Shown here in pieces: positions 24,870 to 36,558 of a stretch of 64,000 bases of DNA (position 1 is its first letter; every line of letters starts with the position of its first letter). The notes below the pieces were generated by a model that saw nothing but the letters and a program-made list of their open reading frames with translations, was not told the DNA's origin and ran no database searches. Made by a program: the position numbers and the translations under genes. Origin of the DNA: Buchananella hordeovulneris (lineage in GTDB: Bacteria > Actinomycetota > Actinomycetes > Actinomycetales > Actinomycetaceae); the NCBI RefSeq assembly GCF_001907235.1, contig NZ_MQVS01000003.1:1-64000 (forward strand), written 5' to 3'.

Positions 24870-25622
24870 TTAGCTGCGGCCACCTTCCCAGCGGAAGAAA
24901 TACCAGGCGGCCAGGGCCCCAAGCCCCGTCCACACCGTGCACACCGCCAGCCCCGCCAGCCACGAAAACTGCAGCGCCTGCCCGGTCAGGCCCGCCCGCA
25001 GCCAATCCCCGACGTAGGTAAAGGGCAGGAAGCGCGCGACCGTGCCCACTGCGGCGGGCAAGATGTGCAGCGGCAGGAATACTCCGCACACCATGAGCAG
25101 CACTGGGCACGCCAGCCCCGAGACCGCGCCCACCAGTTGCACATTGGTGGTGCGGGCCGCAGCCGCCAGGCCCAGCGCCAGGCTACAGGCCAGCCCCCAT
25201 ACCAGGCCGAGTACCGCCCACCACCAGCGCCCCAGGTCCAGCACCCCGGTCCCGGCCGCCACGGCCACCAGCAGCAGGGCCATCGCCACGGCCAGCACGG
25301 CCCGGCCCGGCACCTGTCCCAGCAGGTATACCTCCCGCCGCAGCGGGGTCATGCCGAGGCTGCGCAGCGCCCCATCCTTGCGGGTCTGCGTCAGCACCGC
25401 CGCCGTCCCGATCGTGCCGAGGTTCAACAGTGCGAACGTCAACACGGCAGGCACCCCGAGGGCGATGCCAGACACGGGCCGCCCCATCGCATCCGGGGAG
25501 GAGGGCAGGAACCAAAACATGACGAGGAAAAACAGCGGGAAAATCAGCGAAAAGAACGTTGCAAGGGGATCGCGCCGCAGTTCGGCAAAGCTGGCGCGGG
25601 TGACCGCCCAAAAGCTGCTCAT
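24870..25622 (-). CDS. ABC-2 type transporter permease
   Basis: This membrane subunit of an exporter (250 residues) has about six helices, the first following FAELRRDPLATFFSLIFPLFF, and a soluble loop TRKDGALRSLGMTPLRREVYLLGQ characteristic of ABC2_membrane permeases. The ATG at 25622 overlaps the ATPase stop; a longer upstream frame only shadows the ATPase gene. The cargo is unknown. Drug or lipid efflux is common for such pairs, but nothing here decides it. Confidence 0.87.
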   Translation of the reverse strand: MSSFWAVTRASFAELRRDPLATFFSLIFPLFFLVMFWFLPSSPDAMGRPVSGIALGVPAVLTFALLNLGTIGTAAVLTQTRKDGALRSLGMTPLRREVYLLGQVPGRAVLAVAMALLLVAVAAGTGVLDLGRWWWAVLGLVWGLACSLALGLAAAARTTNVQLVGAVSGLACPVLLMVCGVFLPLHILPAAVGTVARFLPFTYVGDWLRAGLTGQALQFSWLAGLAVCTVWTGLGALAAWYFFRWEGGRS

Positions 25623-26569
25623 GCTTCCTCCTCTAGTGCGGACTCGTCCGGGGCACCCACCAGGGTGAAGAACACATCGGTCAGGGACGGGGCGGTCTGC
25701 CGGTACTGGGACGCCCGGAACGACGCGGTGGCCCGCACGGCGCGGGCGGTCGCCTCCTGATCGCTGGTCACCAAGCGCACCGAGGTCGATTGGCCGAAGC
25801 TGCGCGCCGACGCCCACGTCACCCCCGGCAGCGCCAGCAACCGCTCCTGGCTCACCTCGGCATCGGCGGTGAACGCCACCCCGCCCTCGTGCGCGTGCGC
25901 GGCCAGCAGCTCACTGACGGTGCCGTCGGCGACCACCCGCCCGGCGTCCAGCACCACCACCCGGGAACACAGCGCCTCGGCCTCGTCCATCATCTGGGTG
26001 GCCAGCAGCAGCGCCCCTTGCCCGCTGCGGTGGCGCACGATGTCCCAGATGGCCTGGCGGACCGTCGGGTCCAGGCCAACGGTCGGCTCGTCCAGCAGCA
26101 GCACCGGGGTGTTCGCCACCAAGGCCAACGCTAGGCGCAGGCGTTGCATCTGCCCTCCAGACAGGGTGCGGGTGGCCCGCTTAGCCTTGGACTGTAGGCC
26201 CACAGCGGACAGAATCTCGGCCACCGGCAGCGCACTGGGGTATTGGGCGGCGTACAGCTCCAAGTGCTCCCGCACCGTCAGGTACTTGAACAGGGCCGAA
26301 CCCTGCGGTTGGACCGCCACCTGCGCTGCGGCCTGCGGGCGTTGCCGCTGCGGATCGTAGCCCGCCACCGTGATCTGCCCGGTGTCGGGGGTCCGGGCCC
26401 CGACGATCGACTCGATCAGCGTGGTCTTACCCGCTCCGTTGACCCCCAGCAGGCCGACTACCTCACCGTCGGCCACCTGCAAGCTCACCCCGTCCAGGGC
26501 GGTGGTGGGACCGTAACGTTTGACGACTTCGCGGACCTCAATTAAAGGACCAGCAGGAGGAGAGGACAT
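25619..26569 (-). CDS. ABC transporter ATP-binding protein (exporter type)
   Basis: The 316-residue ATPase shows Walker A GVNGAGKTT (42-50), a Q-loop in VAVQPQGSALFKYLTV, signature LSGGQMQRLRLA and Walker B VLLLDEPTVGLDP, followed by an extended C-terminal region (from about 215) as in DrrA/CcmA-like exporters. The gene precedes its permease with a four-base overlap. No regulator gene is adjacent. It is transcribed leftward, toward the xylose operon terminator. Confidence 0.9.
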   Translation of the reverse strand: MSSPPAGPLIEVREVVKRYGPTTALDGVSLQVADGEVVGLLGVNGAGKTTLIESIVGARTPDTGQITVAGYDPQRQRPQAAAQVAVQPQGSALFKYLTVREHLELYAAQYPSALPVAEILSAVGLQSKAKRATRTLSGGQMQRLRLALALVANTPVLLLDEPTVGLDPTVRQAIWDIVRHRSGQGALLLATQMMDEAEALCSRVVVLDAGRVVADGTVSELLAAHAHEGGVAFTADAEVSQERLLALPGVTWASARSFGQSTSVRLVTSDQEATARAVRATASFRASQYRQTAPSLTDVFFTLVGAPDESALEEEA

Positions 26570-26793
26570 AGCCCCATTGTCTCATTGCGATGTTAACTGC
26601 CCGGAGATTTAGCGCGAGGTGTTTCCGGGAACGGCGACGATCTCCACCTTTTCCGTCCGGATTGGCACCATAAAACGCGTAGACATTGGGACCGCCCGCG
26701 TGGGGAAATCTCTCTGGTTAAGCTCGCGCACGCCGTGGGCAGATCACTCACATAGACCTCGACGTGGCTGAGCATCACCACAGCGTGCCAGAG
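26570..26793. other. Intergenic stretch without a convincing gene
   Basis: About 220 bases lie between the ATPase start and the tRNA-Lys terminator. A 78-codon leftward frame (26593-26829) runs into the tRNA terminator and has no support. A second leftward frame encodes only a 23-residue peptide (MSTRFMVPIRTEKV and on). Part of the first frame (HVEVYVSDLPTACASL) faintly resembles the start of a VOC/glyoxalase fold, so this could be a decayed gene, but the evidence is thin. Confidence 0.35.
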
Positions 26794-26818
26794 AAAAGAA
26801 AACCCCGCCAGGCGGGGG
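26791..26818 (-). terminator. Rho-independent terminator for the tRNA-Lys pair
   Basis: Read on the minus strand just past the CCA of the second tRNA, a short stem (cccccg/cgggg type) is followed by TTTTCTTTTCTC. This is one of the few terminators in the window with a proper T-rich tail. Confidence 0.75.
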
Positions 26819-26894
<76 letters not shown>

Positions 26895-26912
26895 GCGGAT
26901 GGTTATCCATCC

Positions 26913-26988
<76 letters not shown>

Positions 26989-27014
26989 TTGGTGCCGGTG
27001 CGGCACGAGTGGAA

Positions 27015-27044
27015 ACTGTACACGCCCGGCCGCCTTCCTGCCAA
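27015..27044 (-). promoter_or_regulatory. Probable promoter of the tRNA-Lys pair
   Basis: On the minus strand TTGGCA (27039-27044) and TACAGT (27015-27020) are separated by 18 bases, about 26 bases before the first tRNA. Both match the expected -35 and -10 patterns reasonably well. Confidence 0.5.
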
Positions 27045-27172
27045 GTCGTGCCCGTGTGAGGCGCGCGACACGCGGCGGGCGGGGGCGGGGCGACGAATTT
27101 GGCAGACTTAGGGGGCGGTCCGGGAGGAACCCGGGGCGCCGGTCGCGCCGGGCGCGGGAAGGGATTGGTGTC

Positions 27173-27829
27173 GTGAGCAAGCCAGAAGAGTCGGGTGTGG
27201 AAGAGGAATACCGGGACCCAGCCGCCCCCACCGCCCACCAGTTGGCGGGCGGTGCGGGCCGCGAGTTCTCCGTTGTGTTGCTGGTGGCGGCGCTGCTGAT
27301 CGGCTTTGCCTCCCTGCAGCTGGCGCTTGCCGAGCTGCAGGTCTACCGCGATCCGGCTGGGCACTTGGCCTGCGATGTTAACCCCCTGATCGGTTGCTCC
27401 ACGTCCCTGACCACCCCCCAGGCCCACCTCTTCTTCGGGATCCCCAATTCCCTGCTCGGCTTGGCCTTCGCCGGGGGGCTGCTGGCCCTGGGTCTGGTGT
27501 TGGTGGCGGGTGGGCGCCTCCCGCGTTTGCTGTGGTGGGGACTATGTCTGGCCGGGGGAGTGCTGCTGGCCTACATTGTCTACTTCGCCCACCAGTCCGT
27601 CACCGTGTTTGGCACGCTGTGCCCGTGGTGCATGTTCATCTGGGTGGCGTCCACCGTGCTGGCGGCGCATATCTTTGCGCGCGCGGCCCAGGCCCGGCAC
27701 CTGCCACTGGGGCCCGGCCTGACCCGCGCCCTGACGCTCAATCGGTGGCTTATTGCCGTTGGCCTCCTGCTAGTCCTGTTCGGCACCGTGCTGGCCCTGC
27801 TGTGGGACCGGGTCATGCTGGTGCTGTAG
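27173..27829 (+). CDS. Vitamin K epoxide reductase (VKOR) family membrane protein
   Basis: Bacterial VKOR homologues reoxidise a DsbA-like protein to support disulfide bonds in exported proteins, passing electrons to quinone. This 218-residue protein has four to five helices. It shows the quinone-site CPWC (Cys150/Cys153 in FGTLCPWCMFIW) and the loop pair Cys67/Cys75 (ACDVNPLIGCS). The GTG at 27173 follows GGAAGGGA; upstream codons in the same frame look non-coding. No thioredoxin-fold partner is encoded beside it. It converges with the next, leftward gene. Confidence 0.9.
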   Translation: MSKPEESGVEEEYRDPAAPTAHQLAGGAGREFSVVLLVAALLIGFASLQLALAELQVYRDPAGHLACDVNPLIGCSTSLTTPQAHLFFGIPNSLLGLAFAGGLLALGLVLVAGGRLPRLLWWGLCLAGGVLLAYIVYFAHQSVTVFGTLCPWCMFIWVASTVLAAHIFARAAQARHLPLGPGLTRALTLNRWLIAVGLLLVLFGTVLALLWDRVMLVL

Positions 27830-27838
27830 GGGCCCGGC

Positions 27839-28363
27839 CTAGTAGTTCTCCGCCAGGCGCTGGATGCGGTTCAGGCTCACGGTGCGGAAGAAGGTCAGCA
27901 CGTGCGCCAGACTCAGGCAGAACATGCCCGCGCCCCATGAACCCAGGCGCAGATTTTCCTCCGTGTTCCACGTTAGTGTCCAGGTGTAAAACCAGAGCAG
28001 CACCAAGCAGCTAGCCTGCAGTCCGAGGGTGAAGTTCACCCACTTTTTGCTGCCCGACTGGCGGGGCGGGTGAGAGACGTCCTGGGGAGTTAGCAGCAGC
28101 ACAAGCGGCAAGAAGAAGGCCAGCATGGCTGTCGCCCAGAAGAACCAGTTGGGTTCGGGGTCGGTGGCCCGGAGATACTCGGTGGTGGGGTTATAGAGCA
28201 CCTCGGCCAGGTGAATGAACTCCACCGGCCGGTCCCGTCGGGACGGGTAGCCGATGAGTAGCGGCTGGAACAGCGAGCCCAGCAACAGGAGCGCGATTGT
28301 CACGTTGAGGTAGCCCCGTAGCTCAAAGATCAGCTGGTTGGTGGTCGGAGAAGACTTGTCCAT
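27839..28363 (-). CDS. Unknown four-helix membrane protein, paralog A
   Basis: I do not recognise this 174-residue protein. It has about four hydrophobic helices (near 20-40, 72-92, 108-130 and 140-160). A short cytoplasmic-looking start contains ELRGYL. Motifs shared with the next gene are ELRGYL, LLLTPQ-VSHP, YTW-LTWN and G-GMFCL-AH. The two genes are tandem and codirectional, separated by 135 bases. No enzymatic residues stand out. It may be a small actinobacterial membrane family. Confidence 0.7.
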   Translation of the reverse strand: MDKSSPTTNQLIFELRGYLNVTIALLLLGSLFQPLLIGYPSRRDRPVEFIHLAEVLYNPTTEYLRATDPEPNWFFWATAMLAFFLPLVLLLTPQDVSHPPRQSGSKKWVNFTLGLQASCLVLLWFYTWTLTWNTEENLRLGSWGAGMFCLSLAHVLTFFRTVSLNRIQRLAENY

Positions 28364-28498
28364 TTTGTCCTCAGCTCTCTGGCTGCCGTCCCCGGGCGCA
28401 AGCCCGGCCGTTGATTAGGGAGGGGGAAGCAGTAAGCAAGGGCGGCAGCCGCAAGACACGGGTGTGCATGCTCCCAGTCGTGCCCGAACTCGGCGGGT

Positions 28499-29014
28499 TT
28501 ATGGCTGGGACATCCAGCGCAACAGGCGTCCCAGGAGGTTGATGCGCAGGGCTACCAGCAAGTGGGCCGCCGTCAGACAAAACATGCCCGGCCCCCACGA
28601 GACGATAGACAGGTGACCGGATTCGTTCCACGTCAAGTGCCACGTGTAGAGCCAACACAGCGACAGGCACACAAACTGGAGAAAGAGCCCCACTGTGATG
28701 CTGGTTGCAGACGCAGCCCTGTCGGTGGGGTGAGAAACGTATTGGGGGGTCAGCAGCAAAGCCAGGGGGATAAGAAGCGCGAGCGCGGCCGCCACCCGGA
28801 TGGCAATGTTTGTGTCCGGGTCGGAACCGGGGACAGGGTACAGGCCATCCAAATTGAAGATCAGTTCCAGTAAATGGACGGCCTCCAGGCCCCCGTCCTG
28901 GCGCTTCGAGTAACCGGTGATTAGCGGCAGGGCGAGCGCACCCACCAGCGCTAAAACAGCGAATCCGGCCAGGTAGCCTCTGAGCTCGTGCAACAGCTGC
29001 CGGGAGTATTGCAT
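28499..29014 (-). CDS. Unknown four-helix membrane protein, paralog B
   Basis: This 171-residue paralog of the downstream gene has the same arrangement: ELRGYL near residue 10, four hydrophobic helices, LLLTPQYVSHP, YTWHLTWNESG, and GPGMFCLTAAHLLVALR. I chose the ATG at 29014 because AAGGATGG lies 8 bases before it; an ATG at 29026 would place the same site on the start codon. It starts 18 bases after the HIT gene, so the HIT protein and both paralogs may be one operon. Function is unknown. Confidence 0.7.
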   Translation of the reverse strand: MQYSRQLLHELRGYLAGFAVLALVGALALPLITGYSKRQDGGLEAVHLLELIFNLDGLYPVPGSDPDTNIAIRVAAALALLIPLALLLTPQYVSHPTDRAASATSITVGLFLQFVCLSLCWLYTWHLTWNESGHLSIVSWGPGMFCLTAAHLLVALRINLLGRLLRWMSQP

Positions 29015-29032
29015 AGGTGTTGCCATCCTTAG

Positions 29033-29479
29033 CTACCCCGCCACTCGGGTGGCGTCGGCGGGCACGAACTCGCCCCACCCGGCGGCCTGCAGCGCCGAAC
29101 GTACCTTGTCTACCGCCGCCTGTATCTGCGCGGGCGGCACGTCTGTGCGGGCGCGGGCTAGCGTCAGTTGTCCCTCCTCCCATAGGGGCACCACGTGCAC
29201 GTGCAGGTGTGGGACTTCGAACCCGGCCACCACGATCCCCGCGCGCAGGCAACCCAACGCCTCCTCCTGCGCCCGGCCGATACGCCCGGCGACTACCGCC
29301 AGGTGAGCCAGGGTGGCATCGTCGGCCGCCGTGTAGCGCTCCACTTCGGCGCGGGGCACCACCAGCAGGTGGCCATCGGTCACGGGGGCGATGGTGGCAA
29401 ACGCGACGCAGGTCTCGTCTGCCCACGCGAAGTAGCCGGGAATATTACCGGCGATGATTTGGGAGAAGACAGTGCTCAT
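29033..29479 (-). CDS. HIT-family nucleotide hydrolase/transferase
   Basis: The 148-residue protein has the histidine triad HLHVHVVPLW near residue 98 and an N-terminal FSQIIAGNIPGYF typical of HinT/HIT proteins, which cleave nucleoside phosphoramidates or adenylyl conjugates. The ATG at 29479 fits homologues; the frame continues upstream without family similarity. It is divergent from leuS and followed by the membrane paralogs. Confidence 0.92.
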   Translation of the reverse strand: MSTVFSQIIAGNIPGYFAWADETCVAFATIAPVTDGHLLVVPRAEVERYTAADDATLAHLAVVAGRIGRAQEEALGCLRAGIVVAGFEVPHLHVHVVPLWEEGQLTLARARTDVPPAQIQAAVDKVRSALQAAGWGEFVPADATRVAG

Positions 29480-29575
29480 GCTCACAGTGTGCCATTGCGG
29501 GGCTGGACACTGTGCGACCTTTGGGCCCGCCACCGCCTAGGATGCTGCTCCAAGGCCGAATAGCAAGGAGAAACG

Positions 29576-32470
29576 ATGACTGTCTCGGAGCCGAGTGTGC
29601 CCGCCTTCCGCTACACCGCGCAGTTGGCCGGGCAGCTTGAGCAGGACTGGCAAGAGCGGTGGGAGGAGCGCGGCACGTTCCACGTCGAAACCCCCACAGA
29701 TCCGGGCACCGAGCAAGAGAAGTTCTTCCTCCTAGACATGTTCCCCTTCCCGTCGGGCAAGGGGCTGCACGTGGGGCACCCGCTGGGCTACATCGCCACC
29801 GACGTTGTCGGCCGCTACCAACGTATGCGCGGCAAGAACGTGCTGCACACGCTCGGCTACGATGCCTTCGGCCTGCCTGCCGAGCAGTACGCGCTGCAGA
29901 CCGGGCGGCACCCGCGCGAGACCACGGAAGAGAACATTGCCAACATGCGGGCCCAGCTACGGCGCCTCGGCTTGGCCCACGATCCCCGCCGCTCGCTGGC
30001 CACCACCGACCGCGAGTTCGTGAAGTTCACCCAGTGGATCTTCCTGCAGATCCGCAACTCCTGGTACGACTCCCAGGCGGGCAAGGCCCGCCCCATCAGT
30101 GAGCTGGAAGCCGAGTTTGCCAGCGGGCAGCGTCCGGTCCCCGGTGGTTGGCAGTGGGACGAGCTGGATGCCACCCAGCGGTACAACCTCTTGGAGGAAT
30201 ACCGACTGGCCTACGTATCGTCGGTGCCAGTCAACTGGTGCCCGGGCCTGGGCACCGTGCTGGCCAATGAAGAGGTCACGGCGGAGGGCCGCTCCGAACG
30301 CGGCAATTTCCCGGTCTTTCAGCGGCGCCTGCGCCAGTGGATGATGCGAATCACGGCCTACGGTGATCGGCTGGTAGATGACCTAGACATCCTGGACTGG
30401 CCCGACAAAGTCAAGATGATGCAGCGGCATTGGGTGGGGCGCTCCGAAGGCACCGATGTCGACTTCAACATCGACGGCGACGGCGTAAACGGCAGCGAGG
30501 TGACGGTCTACACCACGCGGCCCGACACCCTGTTCGGGGCGTCCTTCTTGGTGTTTTCTCCCGAGCACCCGCTGCTGGGGGGCACGGTCGCGGGGCGCAG
30601 CGACGACGCCGCGGCTTTGGAGGTGCCGCGCCAGTGGCCCGACGGCACGCGGCCGCAGTGGACCGGCGGCTTTGCCACCCCGGTCGAGGCCGTGGCCGCC
30701 TACCGGGCCACCACCGCCACCAAGACGCCACAGGAACGCATCGAGGGGGCGGGGGATAAGACCGGGGTCTTTACCGGCCTGTGGGCCACCAACCCGGCCA
30801 CCGGCAAGCAGCTGCCGGTCTTCATCGCCGACTATGTGCTGATGGATTACGGCACCGGCGCGGTCATGGCGGTGCCGGGGCACGACGCGCGGGACTGGGC
30901 GTTTGCCACCAAGTTCAACCTGGACATCGTTCGCACCATCGGCCCGGCCGCCGACCCGTACGGTCCCGACCTCACCCAGGGTGCCTACACCGGCGACGGC
31001 GTGGTGGTCGATTCCGCTAACGCCGAGGTCAGCCTCAACGGACTGGACAAGGACGCGGCCAAGGCGGCGATGACGGCCTGGCTGGAGACGAAGGGAGCGG
31101 GGCGGCCGACGGTGACCTACCGCCTGCGCGACTGGCTCTTCTCCCGCCAGCGGTACTGGGGCGAGCCCTTCCCCATCGTCTATGACGCGCAAGGACACGC
31201 CCACAGCCTGCCTGCCGACATGCTGCCCGTCGATTTGCCCGCACTGGCCGATCACGCCCCGCGCACCTTCGATCCCCACGATGCTGACTCTGAGCCGGAG
31301 CCGCCGCTGGGGCGGGCCACCGACTGGCTGGAGGTGCGCCTGGACCTGGGGGACGGCGAGCAGACCTACCGGCGCGAGACCAACACGATGCCGAACTGGG
31401 CCGGTTCGTGCTGGTACGAGATGCGCTACCTCGATCCCACCAACCCCGACCGGTTCGTGGGGGCCGCCGAGGAGGCCTACTGGATGGGGCCGCAGCCCGC
31501 GCGGGGCAACGTGTCGGGCGGGGCCGATCTTTACGTCGGCGGCGTGGAGCACGCCGTGCTGCACCTGCTCTATGCCCGGTTCTGGCACAAGGTCTTGTTC
31601 GACCTGGGGCACGTGACCTCCTGCGAGCCCTTCCACCGCCTGTTCAACCAGGGCTACATTCAGGCCTACGCCTACAAGGACGAGCGGGGACAGTACGTGC
31701 CGGCCGACGAGGTCGAGGGCGACGAAAGCACCGGGTTTACCTGGCAAGGCCAGCCCGTCAAGCGCGAGTACGGCAAGATGGGCAAGTCGCTGAAGAACAT
31801 CGTCACGCCCGACGAGATGTGCGCCGAATATGGGGCCGACACCTTCCGGCTCTACGAGATGTCCATGGGGCCGCTCGACCAGTCGCGCCCGTGGGAGACC
31901 CGGGCCGTGGTCGGCTCGTTCCGATTCCTGCAACGGTTGTGGCGCAACATCATTGACGAGGAGACGGGCGCGGTGACCGTCACTGACGAGCCCGCCGACC
32001 TAGCCACCACCCGGCTGTTGCACAAGACGATCGCCGGGGTGGGCCAGGACCTGGACGGCCTGCGCATGAACACGGCGATTGCCAAGCTGATCGTGCTCAA
32101 CAACCACCTAACGGGCCAGAAGCGGGTGGCGCGCCCAGTCGCCGAAGCGCTCGTGCTCATGCTCGCTCCCTTCGCGCCGCACGTGGCGGAGGAACTGTGG
32201 TCCCGCCTGGGCCACACCCAGACCTTGGCTTACGTGCCCTTCCCGCAAGCCGATCCGGCCTACCTGGTCGAGGAGCTGGTGACCTGTGTCGTGCAAGTGG
32301 CGGGCAAGGTGCGCGCCAAGCTGGAGGTGGCGCCCGGCATTAGTGACGACGAGCTGACGGCGCTGGCGCTGGCCGAGCCGGGGGTCGCCAAGCTACTGGA
32401 CGGCCGGGCCCCGGCGAAGGTCGTGGTGCGTGCCCCGCGCCTGGTCAACATCGTCCCACCCAAGTCTTAG
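29576..32470 (+). CDS. leuS: Leucyl-tRNA synthetase
   Basis: This class Ia synthetase (964 residues) charges tRNA-Leu. The HIGH motif is HVGH (65-68) in [14 protein letters not shown]. The editing domain CP1 spans roughly 240-420, and KMGKS (734-738) in [13 protein letters not shown] is the KMSKS equivalent. The length is typical of actinobacterial LeuRS, which carries extra loops. The ATG follows AAGGAG. It stands alone in the transcript, with a terminator-like hairpin after the stop. Confidence 0.96.
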   Translation: MTVSEPSVPAFRYTAQLAGQLEQDWQERWEERGTFHVETPTDPGTEQEKFFLLDMFPFPSGKGLHVGHPLGYIATDVVGRYQRMRGKNVLHTLGYDAFGLPAEQYALQTGRHPRETTEENIANMRAQLRRLGLAHDPRRSLATTDREFVKFTQWIFLQIRNSWYDSQAGKARPISELEAEFASGQRPVPGGWQWDELDATQRYNLLEEYRLAYVSSVPVNWCPGLGTVLANEEVTAEGRSERGNFPVFQRRLRQWMMRITAYGDRLVDDLDILDWPDKVKMMQRHWVGRSEGTDVDFNIDGDGVNGSEVTVYTTRPDTLFGASFLVFSPEHPLLGGTVAGRSDDAAALEVPRQWPDGTRPQWTGGFATPVEAVAAYRATTATKTPQERIEGAGDKTGVFTGLWATNPATGKQLPVFIADYVLMDYGTGAVMAVPGHDARDWAFATKFNLDIVRTIGPAADPYGPDLTQGAYTGDGVVVDSANAEVSLNGLDKDAAKAAMTAWLETKGAGRPTVTYRLRDWLFSRQRYWGEPFPIVYDAQGHAHSLPADMLPVDLPALADHAPRTFDPHDADSEPEPPLGRATDWLEVRLDLGDGEQTYRRETNTMPNWAGSCWYEMRYLDPTNPDRFVGAAEEAYWMGPQPARGNVSGGADLYVGGVEHAVLHLLYARFWHKVLFDLGHVTSCEPFHRLFNQGYIQAYAYKDERGQYVPADEVEGDESTGFTWQGQPVKREYGKMGKSLKNIVTPDEMCAEYGADTFRLYEMSMGPLDQSRPWETRAVVGSFRFLQRLWRNIIDEETGAVTVTDEPADLATTRLLHKTIAGVGQDLDGLRMNTAIAKLIVLNNHLTGQKRVARPVAEALVLMLAPFAPHVAEELWSRLGHTQTLAYVPFPQADPAYLVEELVTCVVQVAGKVRAKLEVAPGISDDELTALALAEPGVAKLLDGRAPAKVVVRAPRLVNIVPPKS

Positions 32471-32479
32471 GACGCTGCC

Positions 32480-32517
32480 CGGCCTCCGCCGCCCTCGTGC
32501 TGGGCCGGCGGAGGCCG
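32480..32517 (+). terminator. Terminator hairpin after leuS
   Basis: Arms of 11 perfectly paired bases (32480-32490 and 32507-32517) surround a 16-base loop, 10 bases after the stop. Confidence 0.6.
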
Positions 32518-32593
32518 AGCGGCGTGCGCGGAAGCATCCAGGAGGGGCCACCGCCCAGTAGGCTGGGGGCATCAAACTCGACGAGGAGGAGCC

Positions 32594-33565
32594 GTGGCCG
32601 AGCGGGGCGACTGGAAGAACGAAACCTGGATCATTAGGCACGAGGGTGCCCGCTTGGAGGTTGCCGCCCGGGGCGCCACCGTGGTGTCGTGGCGGGTGGC
32701 AACCCCGGCCGGGCCGCGGGAACTTATTGACGGCTACCGCGACGACGCCGAGCTGGAGGCCGGGCATGGTGCCCGCAGCGCCGTCATGGCCCCCTGGTCC
32801 AATCGGATCCACGACGCCTGCTACACGTTCGCAGACCAGCACTACGATCTGGGGCCCGCCGCCGACGGCTCCCGCGAGGCCATTCACGGGTTGGTCAGCG
32901 ACCAAGACTTCACCCTGACCGAGGCCACCGACAACTCGCTGACGCTGGCCACCTCGGTCGCGCCCCAGGCGGGCTATCCCTTCCCGGTGACGGTGGCGGT
33001 GACTTATCGCCTTGCTGTGGGCCCGCGCGGCGGGCAGCGCCTGGAGGCACACCTGGTGACCACCAATGTGGGCACGCGCCGCGCCCCGGTGGGCATCGGC
33101 TGGCACCCGTATGTGCAGCTCGGCAACGTGGACGAGTTGCGGGTGGCAATCCCGGCACGGGCCCGGGTAGCGGTAGACGACGCCCTCATCCCGCTGCTGG
33201 GCGACGACGCCTACGTGCCCACCGCCCTGCCGGTGGAGTTGGCGCCGATTGGGGAGGCGATCATAGACACCGCCTACACCGACCTAGTGGCCGACGCCGA
33301 TGGCCTGGTGCGCTCCCTGCTGGTGGGGCCGGACGGGGCCAGTGTCACGCTGGAGCAACGCACCGCCACCCAGCGGCGCGGCCAGGGGATCGTCCACATC
33401 TTCACGGGCGACACCCTGCAGGTGCGCCGCCGCCAGTCGCTGGCGATCGAACCCTGCCAGTTCGTGACCAATGCCTTCAACCGCGCCGAGACAGGCCGGG
33501 CCGTGGCGTTGGCGCCCGGGCATTCGGCGGTACTAGATGCGGCCCTGGTCTACCGCGGGGCGTAA
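32594..33565 (+). CDS. Aldose 1-epimerase family protein
   Basis: Galactose-mutarotase-like enzymes interconvert sugar anomers. The 323-residue protein shows MAPWSNRIHDACYTF near 67-81, the first His in EAIHGLVSDQDF, the second in GIGWHPYV, and the catalytic Glu in AIEPCQFVTNAFN near the end. The GTG at 32594 follows GGAGGAG. The substrate sugar is open: glucose, galactose or xylose are all possible in a strain with a xylose operon. It is a single-gene unit ending in a strong hairpin. Confidence 0.88.
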   Translation: MAERGDWKNETWIIRHEGARLEVAARGATVVSWRVATPAGPRELIDGYRDDAELEAGHGARSAVMAPWSNRIHDACYTFADQHYDLGPAADGSREAIHGLVSDQDFTLTEATDNSLTLATSVAPQAGYPFPVTVAVTYRLAVGPRGGQRLEAHLVTTNVGTRRAPVGIGWHPYVQLGNVDELRVAIPARARVAVDDALIPLLGDDAYVPTALPVELAPIGEAIIDTAYTDLVADADGLVRSLLVGPDGASVTLEQRTATQRRGQGIVHIFTGDTLQVRRRQSLAIEPCQFVTNAFNRAETGRAVALAPGHSAVLDAALVYRGA

Positions 33566-33568
33566 AAA

Positions 33569-33606
33569 TGGAAGCGGGCGGGAACACTGCATCCCGCCCG
33601 CTTCCA
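33569..33606. terminator. Terminator shared by the aldose epimerase and HerA-like genes
   Basis: Perfect 15-base arms (33569-33583 and 33592-33606) enclose an 8-base loop between convergent stops. On the minus strand the stem is followed by TTTTTA, so it is a classical terminator for the leftward gene. Confidence 0.85.
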
Positions 33607-33612
33607 CTGCGG

Positions 33613-35520
<1,908 letters not shown>

Positions 35521-35577
35521 GCGTCCAGTCTATTGATCGCTCACCGTCGGCGCAGGAAAGTTATTACCGTTAGTCCT

Positions 35578-36471
35578 GTGCAAACCGTTGCCGTGTTAAC
35601 TGATTCGACTGCGGGTCTCGACCCGCAGGTGGCGGCCGCCTGCGGAATAGGGGTGGTGCCGCTGGCGGTGTTGGACGAGACGGGACAAGCAGTAGCGCCC
35701 AACACCGGGGCGGTGGTGGCGGCGCTGGAAGCGGGGCGCACCCTGACTACCTCGCAGCCGACACCTGCCCAGTTCGAGGCGGCGATGCGCGCTGCCCGCA
35801 CGGCCGGGATGCGGGAGATCGTCAGCGTGCACATGTCCGCCGACATGTCGGGGACATACGAGGCCGCGCTGCGGGCGGCCCAGGCGGTGGGGCAGGGCGT
35901 GCGCGTGCTAGATTCCCGCACCCTGGGGGCCGGGCTGGGGCAGTCGGCGCTCGCGGCGGCGCGCCTAGCGCAGGCGGGACAGTCGGCCCGCTTGGTGGAG
36001 GCGGCGGCCCGGGCCGTAAGCACCCGCTCGCAGGTCTTCTTTCTGGTGGAGGACCTGGGACACCTGCACCGGGGAGGACGGGTGGGGGCGGCCAGCGCGC
36101 TGCTGGGGGCGGCGCTCGGGGTGCGTCCCCTATTGACCATCGCGGATGGGCGCATCAGTGTGCGCGAGTTGGTGCGGGGCAGGGTCCGGGCCCGGCGGCA
36201 CCTGGTGGAGGCCGTGGCGCAGGCCGCAGGTGGTACGAAGAAGGTGCCGCGCTCCTCCCCGGGGCCGGTGCGTTTGATCGTGCACCACGTGGCCGCCGCG
36301 CAGGCGGCCGCTGACCTGCGGGAAGAACTGCAGGCCCGGTTGGTGGATACGCCCGCCGAAGTGGTGAGCATCGAGATTGCTGACCCCGGCCCGGTGATCG
36401 CGGTGCATGTGGGGCCCGGAACTGTCGGCGTGGTGGTCACCCCGGTGCTGGCCGCGCCGCACGGCGGCTGA
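35578..36471 (+). CDS. DegV-family protein (fatty-acid binding)
   Basis: DegV proteins bind a fatty acid, and some (FakB) present it to a fatty-acid kinase. The 297-residue protein starts with the family hallmark VAVLTDSTAGLD, followed by TLTTSQPTPAQF, VHMSADMSGTYEAA and VEDLGHLHRGGRVG. I chose the GTG at 35578 because the hallmark begins right after it. No strong ribosome-binding site is adjacent, so leaderless translation is possible. No FakA-like kinase gene is near. A short gap separates it from the competence genes. Confidence 0.88.
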   Translation: MQTVAVLTDSTAGLDPQVAAACGIGVVPLAVLDETGQAVAPNTGAVVAALEAGRTLTTSQPTPAQFEAAMRAARTAGMREIVSVHMSADMSGTYEAALRAAQAVGQGVRVLDSRTLGAGLGQSALAAARLAQAGQSARLVEAAARAVSTRSQVFFLVEDLGHLHRGGRVGAASALLGAALGVRPLLTIADGRISVRELVRGRVRARRHLVEAVAQAAGGTKKVPRSSPGPVRLIVHHVAAAQAAADLREELQARLVDTPAEVVSIEIADPGPVIAVHVGPGTVGVVVTPVLAAPHGG

Positions 36472-36558
36472 CAACCGGTAGGTTTCCACAGGGACATAGT
36501 TATCCACCGCTGACAGGGCCGCCTTGGCGGCGGGGCGCCCCGGCTTTAGCGTGCCGCC

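Noticed and set aside
28371-29426. 351-codon leftward frame covering paralog B and the HIT gene
   Set aside because: It is a shadow frame of two supported genes: Gly/Arg/Pro-rich with no domain, whereas the other frame encodes clear membrane helices and a histidine triad.
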